Source: Methylomonas koyamae
GTDB lineage: Bacteria > Pseudomonadota > Gammaproteobacteria > Methylococcales > Methylomonadaceae
DNA length: 64,000 bases
Assembly (NCBI RefSeq): GCF_001644025.1
Contig: NZ_LUUK01000196.1
Coordinates: 1-64,000, forward strand
Reading direction: 5' to 3'
The translations under genes were made by a program, and so were the position numbers. This document shows, one piece after another, positions 16,758 through 27,757 of this stretch; positions within the stretch are counted from its first letter, which is position 1, and each line of letters opens with the position of its first letter. Under the pieces are notes generated by a model. The model was given only the letters and a program-made list of their open reading frames with translations. It was not told the DNA's origin and made no database searches.

Positions 16758-19066
16758 CGCGGCGGCGGCGCCAGCACTTCGCGGCTACCGTTGGTTTCCG
16801 GCGGCGTCACCACGCCGGCGTTTTCCATCTCCTCGATAATCCGCGCCGCCCGGTTGTAACCGATTTTGAAGCGGCGTTGCACGCTGGAAATCGACGCCTT
16901 GCGCGAATCGGTAACGAAAGCCACCGCTTCGTCGTACAGCGGATCGGTTTCGCCGCCCTCGCCGCCCTCGCCGGCGATTTCGCCGCTGTCGGTGCGTTCC
17001 TGGGTGATTTCGTCCAGATAATTGGTCGGCCCGGTTTTCTTCAAAAACTCGACGACGGCATGGACTTCGTGGTCGTCGACGAAGGCGCCGTGCGCCCGCA
17101 GCGGAATGCTGGTACCCGACGGCAGGAACAGCATGTCGCCGTTACCCAGCAAGGCTTCGGCGCCGCCTTGGTCGATGATGGTCCGCGAATCGATCCGCGA
17201 CGACACCTGGAACGAGATCCGGGTCGGCACGTTGGCCTTGATCAAGCCGGTCAACACGTCCACCGACGGCCTTTGAGTCGCCAGAATCAAATGAATACCG
17301 GCGGCCCGAGCTTTTTGCGCCAGCCTGGCGATCAATTCCTCGACCTTTTTACCGACCACCATCATCATATCGGCCAGCTCGTCAATGACGATGACGATGC
17401 TGGGCAAGGTGGTCAATAACGGATAATCGTCGGCCGGAATCGGCGTTTGCGGGTAAAACAGCGGATCGCGCAATGGTTGGCCGGCGGCATCGGCTTCCCG
17501 AACCGCATGGTTGTAGCCGGCCAAATTGCGCACGCCGACCTTGGACATCAATTTGTAACGGCGCTCCATCTCGGCCACGGCCCAACGCAATGCATTTTGG
17601 GCGTCCTTCATATCGGTGACGACCGGCGTCAACAAATGCGGAATGCCTTCGTAAACCGACAATTCCAGCATTTTCGGGTCGATCATAATCAAGCGCACAT
17701 CTTCCGGCTTGGCTTTGTAGACCAGGCTCAAAATCATCGTATTGATCGCCACCGACTTACCGGAACCGGTGGTACCGGCCACCAGCGCATGCGGCATTTT
17801 GCCCAAATCGGCGACCACCGGCGTGCCGGAAATATCCTTACCCATCGCCAGCGTCAATTTGGATTTAGCTCGGTCGAATTCGTCGGACACCAGCAAATCG
17901 CGCAATGACACCATCTCGCGTTCCTGATTCGGAATCTCCAAGCCGATCACCGACTTGCCCTCGATCACTTCGACGATACGCACGCTGGTCACCGACAGGC
18001 CACGCGCCAAGTCCTTGGCCAGACTGCTGATCCGGCTGACCTTAACGCCGGCCGCCAAACGCAGTTCGAAACGGGTAATCACCGGGCCGGGCAACACGGC
18101 CTCGACCTCGGCGGCGATGCCGTAATCCTGCAATACATCTTCGACCTGGCGGGAAATTTCTTCCAACTCGACTTTGGAATAGCGCTTAACCTTGATGTCG
18201 CGTTTTTCCAGCAAGGATAGCGGCGGCAAGGCGTTCAAAAACTCGCTGGGTTCGTAATTCTCCAGCGGCTTGGCGTCCTTGCGGCGGGCCGGCTTGACGG
18301 CCGCTGGCGCGCTAGGCGGAGTTTCGACCACCTGAATCTGCGGTTTGCGGGCGGTACGTTCTTCGGCTTTGCCGGCGTCGGCTGGTTTGGCTTTGCGCTG
18401 AATTTCCGGACGCTCCGGACGCTCGGTCGCCGGCCGTTCGCCGCGATAACGGCCGGGCGCGGCCACCGCCTGACGGCCCACCACCGAACAAGCGGTCATC
18501 GCGCCCTTGCCGATCAAGGTCATCATCATCAGCCAGGACAAGCCGGTGAACAGGGTCACCCCGGTCATGAAGATCGCCAGCAACAACAAGGTCGAACCGG
18601 AATTGCCTAGCAGATGCACCAGCGCGTCGCCGATTTCCCTGCCCAGAATGCCGCCGGGACTTTCCGGCAGATCGACCTTGGTGCGCAGAAAATGTAGATG
18701 CAAGAATAAAATCGCCGAACCGGACAGCATTGTCGCCAGAAACCCGCTCCAGCGCATCGCAATCAGCCACTGGCCGCCCGGCTGCTGTTTGCCGCCGTGA
18801 AACAGTATGAATCCGTACCAAAAAATCATCACCGGAATCAGGTAGGCCATCAAGCCGAGAAAACTCAACACGAAATCGGCCAACCACGCGCCGAATAGGC
18901 CGCAGGCATTGGCGATTTGTTGATAAGACGTGCTGTGGCTCCAGCCGGGATCGTTGGAACTAAACGTCAATAGTGCAATCAGGAAAAACAACGCGCAACT
19001 GGTGCAGCCCAGCAAGGCGATTTCGCGATAACCTCGCGCGGCTTTTTCTTCAACAACGGCAACCAT
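16754..19066 (-). CDS. ftsK: DNA translocase FtsK
   Basis: This 770-aa protein couples cell division to chromosome dimer resolution. It has an N-terminal part with about four membrane helices (within residues 1-195), a short charged linker (about 195-290), and a RecA-like motor with Walker [10 protein letters not shown] near residue 430 and Walker [14 protein letters not shown]. The C-terminal gamma winged-helix domain (about 705-760, [35 protein letters not shown]) reads KOPS sites and activates XerCD. It is shorter than E. coli FtsK because the linker is short, which is common outside enterics. It is divergent from trxB. Confidence 0.96.
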   Translation of the reverse strand: MVAVVEEKAARGYREIALLGCTSCALFFLIALLTFSSNDPGWSHSTSYQQIANACGLFGAWLADFVLSFLGLMAYLIPVMIFWYGFILFHGGKQQPGGQWLIAMRWSGFLATMLSGSAILFLHLHFLRTKVDLPESPGGILGREIGDALVHLLGNSGSTLLLLAIFMTGVTLFTGLSWLMMMTLIGKGAMTACSVVGRQAVAAPGRYRGERPATERPERPEIQRKAKPADAGKAEERTARKPQIQVVETPPSAPAAVKPARRKDAKPLENYEPSEFLNALPPLSLLEKRDIKVKRYSKVELEEISRQVEDVLQDYGIAAEVEAVLPGPVITRFELRLAAGVKVSRISSLAKDLARGLSVTSVRIVEVIEGKSVIGLEIPNQEREMVSLRDLLVSDEFDRAKSKLTLAMGKDISGTPVVADLGKMPHALVAGTTGSGKSVAINTMILSLVYKAKPEDVRLIMIDPKMLELSVYEGIPHLLTPVVTDMKDAQNALRWAVAEMERRYKLMSKVGVRNLAGYNHAVREADAAGQPLRDPLFYPQTPIPADDYPLLTTLPSIVIVIDELADMMMVVGKKVEELIARLAQKARAAGIHLILATQRPSVDVLTGLIKANVPTRISFQVSSRIDSRTIIDQGGAEALLGNGDMLFLPSGTSIPLRAHGAFVDDHEVHAVVEFLKKTGPTNYLDEITQERTDSGEIAGEGGEGGETDPLYDEAVAFVTDSRKASISSVQRRFKIGYNRAARIIEEMENAGVVTPPETNGSREVLAPPPR

Positions 19067-19326
19067 GACTAAAAGCTCTCAATAAAAGCGTCCCAAAACA
19101 GGATTATAGATGATAAACGTCGAGACCACATTAGATTGCCCGCAACCGCCCCAAGCAATCGGCCCCGAAACGGACTAACCACGCGGAAGTCTCTCCGAGC
19201 GATTTCAGTATACGCCGAGTTTCGCGAAAACCTAACGGCCGATAGCCGCCGCTGACCCCGCGTCGGTTCCGCCCGCCACAAACCCAGCAAAACCGCGGTT
19301 TCGCCACCTGCCAATAACCCTTATAA

Positions 19327-20322
<996 letters not shown>

Positions 20323-20943
20323 AGCCACTTCCGATCGCCCCGCTTTGAAAAGCACACCGTTCCGGCAGGGATAGCCGGAACTTGGCCTCCGCCTTAGGCG
20401 CCCGAAGACCACTACACCCTGGCATTATTGGCGACTGGTATCATGGGGACAGGCCGAAAATGGCAACGTAACTACAGGCTGTCGCACATTTTGGGATTAC
20501 CGCTGGCAGCAGCAAATCATTCGCTGAAAATCTTGGAAACGGAGCGAAGGCGAAGTAGAGATTTTTAGTTCTCAATAGGCGTAGCGTCAGGCGGGTTTTC
20601 GCAATGAAACCTGAAAGGCATCGCGACACGCCGTCAAGTCATGCGAGAACCTATGTTTCGCCCCCTTGCTGGGTCGAAACGACGCGACGCGAACGAATCT
20701 AGACCGTCGCAGGCCTAAGCGGTCGCGTCATTTTTACCTGATTTTTCGACCCAGGATGCCCGAAAAATCTTTCGCAAAAATAGCGAATCGCCGGCATCAA
20801 TGCGATTACATTCAGTCGCGGTAACTGACGTTGTTGGCGATGTTAACCAGTAAAGGAGTAACGGCGTGTCCGAGGTAAACGGCGTCGGTTTCATCACGTT
20901 GGCGGTCGTGCAGCCAAAACCGTTGAGCGATCAAGCACCCTGC
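20323..20943. other. 621-bp stretch between trxB and fccB without a clear gene
   Basis: Just past trxB there is a perfect 7-bp hairpin (TTCCGGC 20360-20366, GCCGGAA 20374-20380) and a second short one (CGCCT/AGGCG around 20390-20400). A further hairpin has arms GTTTCG (20655-20660) and CGAAAC (20675-20680). None has a T-run, though the first may still end trxB transcription. At 20866 a GTG follows AAGGAG by 7 nt and opens a 69-codon frame, but most of that frame is antisense to fccB. No other gene is supported. Confidence 0.45.
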
Positions 20944-22236
20944 TCACTCGAAACTGTCCTTTCTGAGGTTGCGGTAGGCCGCGACGGCATAGCCGGCTTC
21001 CAATGCGGCGGCTGCGGGGCTATCGGCACTGACGCCGCCAGCGCCGGGCACCGGGGCAATCCGGCCGGCGTTTAGCCGGTATACCATCGCCACCGAAATG
21101 CCGTGGTCCGGCGCGATCAGGCTGTAGCAGGTGTTCAGCCAATGCGGCTCGGGTGGCGGGCGGCCCTTCAGCAAATCGACCACGGCGCGCGCGCAGACCT
21201 TGGCTTCGGAATTGGCGGCGAACGCTGACTTGGGTATCGGCGCGTAATCGGCGGCATCGCCGATTACGTGAATGAATTCGTTGAAGCGCGAACGGCTGGT
21301 CCAGGGATCGACCGGGCACCAGCCGCCGCCGTCGGTCAAGCCGGCTTGGGCGGCGATGCGGCCGGCGCGTTGCGGCGGAATGATGTTCAGCACGTCGCCG
21401 GTAAAGCGGTCGCCGAAATCGGTGACCACCGCTCGGCCGGCGGCCTCCAAGCGCACCACCGGATTGTTGGCGATCGACAGCCACTCGATGCTGGCGGCCG
21501 GCGTGCCGTAGCCGAAATGCCGCCGCCAGCCGGATTCGAACAATTTTTGTTTGGAGAAGCTCGGCTTGGGATCGAGTATCACCACCTTGGCGCGCGGCTT
21601 GTATTGCTTCAGCCAGAACGCGATCAGGCTGGCTCGCTCGTAGGGTCCTGGCGGACAGCGGTAGGGATCGGGCGGCGCGCAAATCAGCACCCGGCCGCCG
21701 TCGGGCATCGCCTGGATTTGGCGAATCAACAATTCGGTCTGAGGGCCGGCTTGCCAGGCGTGCGGAAAACGCTCGGCCATTTCGGCATCGTAACCAGCGA
21801 TGGCTTGCCAGTCGAAATCGATGCCGGGCGCCAACACCAGCCGGTCGTAGCGCAAGCTATCGCCATCGGCCAGCACCAGTTTACGCCGGTCGGCGTCGAT
21901 CGCGGCCACTCGGTCACCGATCAGGCGAACTTGGTAATCATCGACCAAGGCCCGATAATCGACTTGCAACCGCGCCGGTTTCAACAGTCCGGCCAAAGTC
22001 CAGTTGCTGGCCGGACAGGTGATGTAAGCGGATTTGGGTTCGATTAAGGTGACGTCGATCGTCGGGTCGTAGCAACGAATGAATTTGGCGGCGGTGGCGC
22101 CGGCAAAGCCGCCGCCCACGACCACGACATGCGCCCTTGCCGCGCCGCCGATCGTCCATGTTTGACAGGCGCTCAGCGAGCCGGCCGTCGCGACGGCACC
22201 GGTTCGCAGAAATCGTCGGCGCGACCAGTCCGCCAT
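20944..22236 (-). CDS. fccB: flavocytochrome c sulfide dehydrogenase, flavoprotein subunit
   Basis: The 430-aa protein starts with a Tat-type signal (SRRRFLRTGAVATAGSLSA), so it should be exported folded. It has the FAD-binding VVVVGGGFAGATAAKF (residues 37-52). It also has the two cysteines typical of FccB active sites: Cys194 in APPDPYRCPPGPYERA and Cys307 in GGWCPVDPWT. A late IGDAADYAPIPKSAF block contacts FAD. Together with the cytochrome subunit it oxidises sulfide to sulfur or polysulfide in the periplasm. Its ATG follows the fccA stop directly (TAGATG), so translation is coupled. Confidence 0.9.
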   Translation of the reverse strand: MADWSRRRFLRTGAVATAGSLSACQTWTIGGAARAHVVVVGGGFAGATAAKFIRCYDPTIDVTLIEPKSAYITCPASNWTLAGLLKPARLQVDYRALVDDYQVRLIGDRVAAIDADRRKLVLADGDSLRYDRLVLAPGIDFDWQAIAGYDAEMAERFPHAWQAGPQTELLIRQIQAMPDGGRVLICAPPDPYRCPPGPYERASLIAFWLKQYKPRAKVVILDPKPSFSKQKLFESGWRRHFGYGTPAASIEWLSIANNPVVRLEAAGRAVVTDFGDRFTGDVLNIIPPQRAGRIAAQAGLTDGGGWCPVDPWTSRSRFNEFIHVIGDAADYAPIPKSAFAANSEAKVCARAVVDLLKGRPPPEPHWLNTCYSLIAPDHGISVAMVYRLNAGRIAPVPGAGGVSADSPAAAALEAGYAVAAYRNLRKDSFE

Positions 22237-22515
22237 CTAGCGTTTTCCCAGGTAATCGGCCACCACCGCTAATTCGGCGTCACTGTAGCCTTTGGCGATC
22301 CGATTCATCAAGGTCGCGGTTTTGCGGTCGTATTTGAAATCCAATAAAGACTGGCGAAGTTGTGCGGCCGACTGGTCCGCCAGCGCGGGCATGCCGGCGT
22401 CGCCATCCTCTCGCGCATGGCAAATCGTGCAATTGGCGGCGATCGCCTCGGCGGCGAAATCGGCGCGCGCGGCGGTGGTCAACACTAGCAGCAGTAAGCC
22501 GACAGCCGCCCGCAT
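22237..22515 (-). CDS. fccA: sulfide dehydrogenase cytochrome c subunit (monohaem)
   Basis: The start is placed at ATG 22515 (MRAAVGLLLLVLTTAARA), which gives a normal Sec signal peptide. A frame from 22581 would run back into rlmB. The 92-aa product has one haem site, CTICH (residues 29-33), and a candidate distal Met in LMNRIAKGYSD, matching small class I cytochromes paired with FccB. The single haem contrasts with the dihaem FccA of purple sulfur bacteria. It begins 4 nt after the rlmB stop and lacks a strong ribosome-binding site, so it probably depends on coupled translation. Confidence 0.85.
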   Translation of the reverse strand: MRAAVGLLLLVLTTAARADFAAEAIAANCTICHAREDGDAGMPALADQSAAQLRQSLLDFKYDRKTATLMNRIAKGYSDAELAVVADYLGKR

Positions 22516-22519
22516 TCGC

Positions 22520-23263
22520 TTAGTTCGCGGCTTTTTGCCGGAAAACCTCGTACAGCAACACGCCGGTCGCGACCGATACATTCAGGCTTTCCACTTGGCC
22601 CACCATCGGTATCTTTACCAGAAAGTCGCAATGCTGGCGGGTCAGATGGCGCAGGCCGCTGCCTTCCGCGCCCATCACCAAAGCCAGCGGCATATCCAGT
22701 TTCATCTGGTAGACGGTTTGTTCGGCTTCGCCAGCCGCGCCCATGATCCAGACATTTTGGTCCTTGAACCAACGTAGCACCCGAGCCAGATTGGTGACCT
22801 GATAGACCGGCACCGTCTCGGCCGCGCCGCTGGCTACCTTGCACACGGTCGGCGTGATGCCGGCGGCATTGTCCTTGGTAACGACTACGCCATGCACGCC
22901 CACCGCGTCGGCGGTACGCAAGCACGCTCCGAGATTATGCGGGTCCTGGACTTGATCCAAAATCAAATAAAACGGCGTTTCGGTCAGCGCGTCGAAATCC
23001 TGTTTTAGCTGATCTTCGCTGCGCATCGCCGGCAATTCGACCGCGACCACGATGCCTTGGTGATTTTTGCCGTCGGCCATCCGCTCCAGCTTTTTGCGCT
23101 CGGTTTTCTCGGGATTGACACCCAACTCCGCCAAGGCGTCGAGCAGCGGTTTCAAGCGGGCATCCTGGCGTTGGCCGTCGATCCAGGCGCGGCGGATTTT
23201 GTCTGGAGAATGTTCCAAGGCGGCCTGCACGGCGTGCACGCCGAAAAGCTGAGTCAAACTCAT
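22520..23263 (-). CDS. rlmB: 23S rRNA (guanosine-2'-O)-methyltransferase RlmB
   Basis: The 247-aa SPOUT-class enzyme methylates the ribose of G2251 in 23S rRNA. It has an N-terminal substrate-binding domain (FGVHAVQAALEHSP) and the catalytic knot: LDQVQDPHNLGACLRTADA, VMGAEGSGLRHL and the C-terminal SLNVSVATGVLLYE. It overlaps rnr by 4 nt, the usual rnr-rlmB arrangement of gammaproteobacteria. Here the operon continues into fccAB. Confidence 0.95.
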   Translation of the reverse strand: MSLTQLFGVHAVQAALEHSPDKIRRAWIDGQRQDARLKPLLDALAELGVNPEKTERKKLERMADGKNHQGIVVAVELPAMRSEDQLKQDFDALTETPFYLILDQVQDPHNLGACLRTADAVGVHGVVVTKDNAAGITPTVCKVASGAAETVPVYQVTNLARVLRWFKDQNVWIMGAAGEAEQTVYQMKLDMPLALVMGAEGSGLRHLTRQHCDFLVKIPMVGQVESLNVSVATGVLLYEVFRQKAAN

Positions 23264-25587
23264 GATTTACGGCGCCGTCTGGATCGGGTAGATTTTTTGG
23301 CGGGTTCGGACTTGGCGGACTTGCCCTTGCCCTCGGTCGTTTTGGCTTTGCTGGATTTGGCCTTTTTGGGTTTGGCGTTCTCGGCCTTCTTGCCGGCCTG
23401 AATCAATTCGAAGTCGATCTTTTTGTCGTCCAAATTGACCCGTACCACACGGATGCGCACCGCGTCGCCCAGCCGATAGCGCACGCCGGTTCGTTCGCCG
23501 TAAAGCTGATGCTTGCCGGAATCGAACTGGAAATAGTCGTTGTGCAAGGAGGCGATATGCACCAGGCCTTCGACGTAAACGGTCTGCAATTCGACGAAAA
23601 ACCCAAAACCGGTGACCGACGAAATCACTCCGGCGAATTCCTCGCCGATCTTGTCCATCATGTACTCGCACTTCAACCAACTAATCACGTCGCGTGTGGC
23701 GTCGTCGGCCCGGCGCTCGTTAGCGGAACAATGCTCGCCCAAGGCCATCATGTCGGAGTAATTGTACGCAAAGCTATCCGGCGCCTTGCCGGCCAGTGCG
23801 TGGCGTATCGCCCGGTGCACCAGCAAATCCGGATAACGGCGGATCGGCGACGTGAAATGCGCGTAAGCGTCCAGCGCCAGGCCGAAATGGCCCTTGGTTT
23901 CCGGGCTGTACACCGCTTGCGACATCGAGCGCAGCAAGATGGTCTGGATCAGATGGGCATCCGTGCGGCCGGCCACCGATTCCAGCAAGTGCATGTAATC
24001 CAGCGGGGTCGGTTGAGCGTGGCCGCCGAGATGCAAACCCAGCTCGTTCAAAAAGGTCTTCAGCGCTAGTAATTTCTCTGGGCCTGGGCCGTCGTGTATC
24101 CTCAGCAGGCGCGGCAACTTTTTGCGGGTTAGGAATTTGGCCGCCGCGGTGTTGGCGGTAATCATGAATTCTTCGATCAATTTATGCGCGTCGTTGCGGA
24201 CCAGCGGCACGATCTCGGCGATTTTGCGCTCGGGCCCGAACACGATCTTGGTTTCCTGGGTGTCGAAATCCATCGCCCCGCGCAGTTCCCGTTGCCGGCG
24301 CATGGCCTGGTACAGGCTGTACAGCGTTTGCAGATGCGGCACCAAATCCGCGTATTTCTTGGCCAGTTTTTGATCGCCGTCGACCAGTATTTTTGCGACT
24401 TCGCTGTAGGTTAGCCGGGCATGGGAACGCATCACGGCCTCGAAAAACCGCGAACGCACCACTAGGCCGTCCTCGCCGATCAGCAACTCGCAAACCATGC
24501 ATAGCCGATCCACCTTGGGATTCAGCGAACACAAGCCGTTGGACAAAATCTCCGGCAGCATCGGGATGACTTTTTCCGGGAAATACACCGAGGTGCTGCG
24601 GTTTTTGGCTTCGTCGTCCAGCGCGGTACCCACCTTGACGTAGTGCGATACGTCGGCGATCGCCACCAATAACTTCCAGCCTTTCTTGGTTTTTTGGGCA
24701 TACACCGCGTCGTCGAAATCGCGGGCGTCCTCGCCGTCTATCGTCACCAACGGCAGGTGGCGGACGTCTTCCCTGCCCTGCTTGGCCGATTCCGGCACTT
24801 CCGCCTGCAAGCCGCCAATCTCGGCCAGCAAAGCCTCCGGCCAATGGTTGGGTAGCTCGTGCGAACGGATCGCCATTTCGATTTCCATGCCGGGTGCCAT
24901 ATGCATGCCCAACACTTCGACGACCCGCCCCAAGGGCTGGTAGTGCGCGCTGGGTTGCTGGACGATTTCGGCGACGACGATCTGGCCGTTTTTGGCGCCA
25001 CCGACATCCTCCTTGGCGATCAGGACCTCGTGAATGATTTTCTTGTTATCCGGCACGACGTAAGCGACGCGCCCCTCGGTGAAGAACCGGCCGACCACTT
25101 GGTGGGTATTGCGCTCCAGAATCTCGACGACGGCGGCTTCGCGGCGGCCCTTGCGATCGATGCCGGTTACCCTAACCGCGACCCTGTCGTTGTGCATCAG
25201 CGGCTTCATTTCCCTGGGCGACAAAAACAAATCGTCGCTGCCGTCTTCCGGTTTCAGAAAGCCGAAACCCTCGGGATGACCGAGTACCCGCCCGTTAATC
25301 AAGTTTTGACCGTTGCCGATCATGTATTTTTGCCGGCTGTTGAATACCAACTGGCCGTCGCGTTCCATCGCGCGCAAGCGCCGGCGCAGGGCTTCGAGAG
25401 CGTCGGCGGACTCTAACCCGAATTGTTGAGCGATTTGTTGACGCCGCAACGGCTTGCCGGTTTGCTGAACCAGCTGCAGTATCAGTTCGCGGCTGGGAAT
25501 GGGATGTTCGTATTTTTCGGCTTCGCGCTCGGCGTAAGGATCGACGAACGTTTTGGAATCAGTGGGCTGATCGGAATTGGATGTCAT
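23260..25587 (-). CDS. rnr: ribonuclease R
   Basis: The 775-aa 3'-5' exoribonuclease degrades structured RNA. The order is typical: an N-terminal winged helix (RELILQLVQQTGKPLRRQQI), two cold-shock OB folds, and the RNB catalytic domain with the metal-binding Asp cluster DGEDARDFDDAVY near residues 280-292. An S1 domain follows (about 645-725, FAGVISSVTGFGFFVEL), then a Lys/Ser-rich tail that likely binds RNA. Length is close to E. coli RNase R (813 aa). It is first in the rnr-rlmB-fccA-fccB run. Confidence 0.96.
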   Translation of the reverse strand: MTSNSDQPTDSKTFVDPYAEREAEKYEHPIPSRELILQLVQQTGKPLRRQQIAQQFGLESADALEALRRRLRAMERDGQLVFNSRQKYMIGNGQNLINGRVLGHPEGFGFLKPEDGSDDLFLSPREMKPLMHNDRVAVRVTGIDRKGRREAAVVEILERNTHQVVGRFFTEGRVAYVVPDNKKIIHEVLIAKEDVGGAKNGQIVVAEIVQQPSAHYQPLGRVVEVLGMHMAPGMEIEMAIRSHELPNHWPEALLAEIGGLQAEVPESAKQGREDVRHLPLVTIDGEDARDFDDAVYAQKTKKGWKLLVAIADVSHYVKVGTALDDEAKNRSTSVYFPEKVIPMLPEILSNGLCSLNPKVDRLCMVCELLIGEDGLVVRSRFFEAVMRSHARLTYSEVAKILVDGDQKLAKKYADLVPHLQTLYSLYQAMRRQRELRGAMDFDTQETKIVFGPERKIAEIVPLVRNDAHKLIEEFMITANTAAAKFLTRKKLPRLLRIHDGPGPEKLLALKTFLNELGLHLGGHAQPTPLDYMHLLESVAGRTDAHLIQTILLRSMSQAVYSPETKGHFGLALDAYAHFTSPIRRYPDLLVHRAIRHALAGKAPDSFAYNYSDMMALGEHCSANERRADDATRDVISWLKCEYMMDKIGEEFAGVISSVTGFGFFVELQTVYVEGLVHIASLHNDYFQFDSGKHQLYGERTGVRYRLGDAVRIRVVRVNLDDKKIDFELIQAGKKAENAKPKKAKSSKAKTTEGKGKSAKSEPAKKSTRSRRRRKS

Positions 25588-25655
25588 TGATTAGTCGTTT
25601 CGGTGTCGGGTCATGCGGCCGGGGTCGCGCATGGGGCGCCCGGCAAACGGATGTT

Positions 25656-27254
25656 TCAAATAAAGTCATAGCCTTTCTTCTTGCCGTGGGCCGACGGGAT
25701 ATTTTCAAGTATCTGCCGACATTCGAATTGCCAATAGCCCAAGCCTATATTCTTCCGGCCATTCAAAATAATTGGAAAATTCTCGCTCCCCATGTACATC
25801 CGTAACAAGTCGCCATCCTTGAGCATGAAAGAATCCATGATAATAAAGCTTTTTTCGCCTTCTTGGTCCTTTGTACCATAAATCAGGGCTTTTTTGCGTT
25901 CGGCGTCGGGTTCGGCATCCAGCGCGTGATAAGCCACCGGAAACGCTTGATGGGCAATCACGACCAACTCGAACACCACTTTGCTGTCTTGCTTGGGCAG
26001 CAGAATCTTGCAAACCACGCCCAAGGCCCGCAGATGCGGCAAGCTATCGGTTTTTCTAAAACTGACCAAACTGCCGATCGACAACAAGCCTTCCTGCTGC
26101 AATACGCAGGACAAAGCCCGCTCGGATTCGCTGTGTGCCGGAATTTCCGGTGTCGCTTCATAGCCGGCGGCGATCCGGCCGGTATCCAGTAAATCGTGCG
26201 TCGCTTCCAGGCCGATGACTACGTAACGATCCAGCCGATCGGCGAAATAGACAGTCCCTTGCGGTTCCCTGCCCTGCCAGCGCTGCAGCAAATACTCGAA
26301 CAGTTCCGGCGACAATTTGTTATGGCTGCCTGGATCGATGTCCAGCGAACTGAATCTGGCTTCGTCCTTGCCGCAGTATTTATCGGTCAACTTGTAGATC
26401 TTAACCAATTTGGTCAGATCCAAATACAATAGGGCCGCCTCGCCGCGTCGGTCCGCCGTCTTGGCGGCCGGCTGAAAGGCCGGGGCAAGGTCTTCGTCGA
26501 TCGAAATCAGACATTGCACGGCTTGTCCGGCAACCGGTTTGGCTTCTATGTTCACCAAATCGCTAATCTTATCGATGAACTCGTAAACCAGTTGGAATTC
26601 CTTCTGCATCAGGCCGGACGGGTAGGCCAGACTGAGCAGCAAAATCTGCTTGTAACTGTCGGCGACCGAGGAATGCTTGGTAAACAGGCCGCGCTGGTCG
26701 GCGACCTTGGTATCGTCTTTGCCCAACTTCACCGCCAGTTTGTACAGCGAATGCAGATCTATCCAAATCCAGTCCGGAATCGGGTAACTCATCATGTACT
26801 GGCTGACGACGATGCGGCTCAATCCCTTGATGGTCCGCTGTATCGCCAAGGCCACGGTCTTGCCCTGCAGCCAGCCGACATCGCGCCGGGTCAGGTCCCT
26901 GACCACGCTCCAATAACCGATCGTAAACTGGCGCTCGACGACGCACACCAGCCCGAAAATTTTTTTCTCGATATCGCCTTTCGGAAAGCCGAATTTGATC
27001 AGACGCGACCGCAAATAATCGTCGATCAGAAAAAAACTGTCCCTGAGCTGCTCCAACGCTTGCAAGCGCTTGGCAGCCGGCATTTCCACCGAAATCAATT
27101 CGGACAGCAATTCCTGAAACAAACGAGCGGCCAGACCCGGATTGGCGGCGGGCAACTCGGCGATCCATTGTTGCAGGGCGGTTTCCGAGAAAGTCGCCAG
27201 CAAGCGGGGATCGTTTTTTTGTTCGGGTATGACCAGAAAAAAAGAGTTCTTCAC
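25656..27254 (-). CDS. uncharacterised 532-aa soluble protein
   Basis: I do not recognise this protein. It has no signal peptide, no clear membrane helix and no catalytic motif I can name. The first 260 residues are helical and rich in Leu. Residues about 320-400 hold a hydrophilic middle (GSHNKLSPELFEYLLQRWQG), and the last 130 residues look like a beta-rich domain (RALGVVCKILLPKQDSK, FELVVIAHQAFP) that could be a PilZ-like or regulatory fold. No RxxxR/DxSxxG PilZ signature is visible, so c-di-GMP binding is not claimed. It lies 68 nt downstream of the rnr start in the same orientation. Confidence 0.7.
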   Translation of the reverse strand: MKNSFFLVIPEQKNDPRLLATFSETALQQWIAELPAANPGLAARLFQELLSELISVEMPAAKRLQALEQLRDSFFLIDDYLRSRLIKFGFPKGDIEKKIFGLVCVVERQFTIGYWSVVRDLTRRDVGWLQGKTVALAIQRTIKGLSRIVVSQYMMSYPIPDWIWIDLHSLYKLAVKLGKDDTKVADQRGLFTKHSSVADSYKQILLLSLAYPSGLMQKEFQLVYEFIDKISDLVNIEAKPVAGQAVQCLISIDEDLAPAFQPAAKTADRRGEAALLYLDLTKLVKIYKLTDKYCGKDEARFSSLDIDPGSHNKLSPELFEYLLQRWQGREPQGTVYFADRLDRYVVIGLEATHDLLDTGRIAAGYEATPEIPAHSESERALSCVLQQEGLLSIGSLVSFRKTDSLPHLRALGVVCKILLPKQDSKVVFELVVIAHQAFPVAYHALDAEPDAERKKALIYGTKDQEGEKSFIIMDSFMLKDGDLLRMYMGSENFPIILNGRKNIGLGYWQFECRQILENIPSAHGKKKGYDFI

Positions 27255-27413
27255 GCAAAGTCCAAATTCAATACAACGGCGCTTCCAACCGTTGTCCGGC
27301 GAAACTCCGGCCGCCCGCGGTTGCTGACGGCCGCGCCGGCGGCACCAATCAGTACCATTCCAGGCGGGCCGATCGCGGCGAGCGCGGAGCCGACCGGGCG
27401 CGACTTGGGTTCA

Positions 27414-27740
27414 TTAGAACAAACCTTCGTCGTCTAGCATTAAGTTCTGTAACGCGCCGATATCCCTTCTCAGTTGTTTACGGGCCAGCAGCTTTTGTTG
27501 CACGGCGTCCGGCAACTCGGTAAATATCACCAATTGTTTGGCCACCAAAACATCCACCAGATCGTCGATAACCCTAACCATATCGACATCGGTTTCGGTC
27601 AGCGCGCGCTTGGCCCGCATGCCCGCATCGCGGTAAAACGCGGCCAGTTCGGGATCGTCATCCGCCAGCCAATCGCCAGAGGCCCCGGTATCGTCGAGGC
27701 GCCGGATCGCCCCGGCGGTGTCTCGGGTGACGAACGGCAT
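27414..27740 (-). CDS. conserved short protein often misnamed tryptophan synthase beta-like
   Basis: The 108-aa acidic protein matches a short gammaproteobacterial family that databases sometimes label tryptophan synthase subunit beta-like, although it lacks the pyridoxal-phosphate enzyme fold and is far too short. The recognisable part is ETDVDMVRVIDDLVDVLVAK followed by IFTELPDAVQQKLLARKQLR. It starts MPFVTRDTAGAIRRLDD and ends in an acidic LDDEGLF. The function is unknown. It precedes the 532-aa protein in the same orientation with a 159-nt gap. Confidence 0.7.
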   Translation of the reverse strand: MPFVTRDTAGAIRRLDDTGASGDWLADDDPELAAFYRDAGMRAKRALTETDVDMVRVIDDLVDVLVAKQLVIFTELPDAVQQKLLARKQLRRDIGALQNLMLDDEGLF

Positions 27741-27757
27741 GTGCCGGTAAAAACGGC

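Noticed and set aside
21268-22047. 259-codon plus-strand frame
   Set aside because: Fully antisense to fccB, which has complete active-site motifs.
25656-27254. c-di-GMP-binding PilZ protein
   Set aside because: The C-terminal part could fold that way, but the RxxxR and DxSxxG motifs are not visible.
26514-27437. 307-codon plus-strand frame
   Set aside because: Antisense to the 532-aa protein and running past its start; composition is that of a shadow frame.
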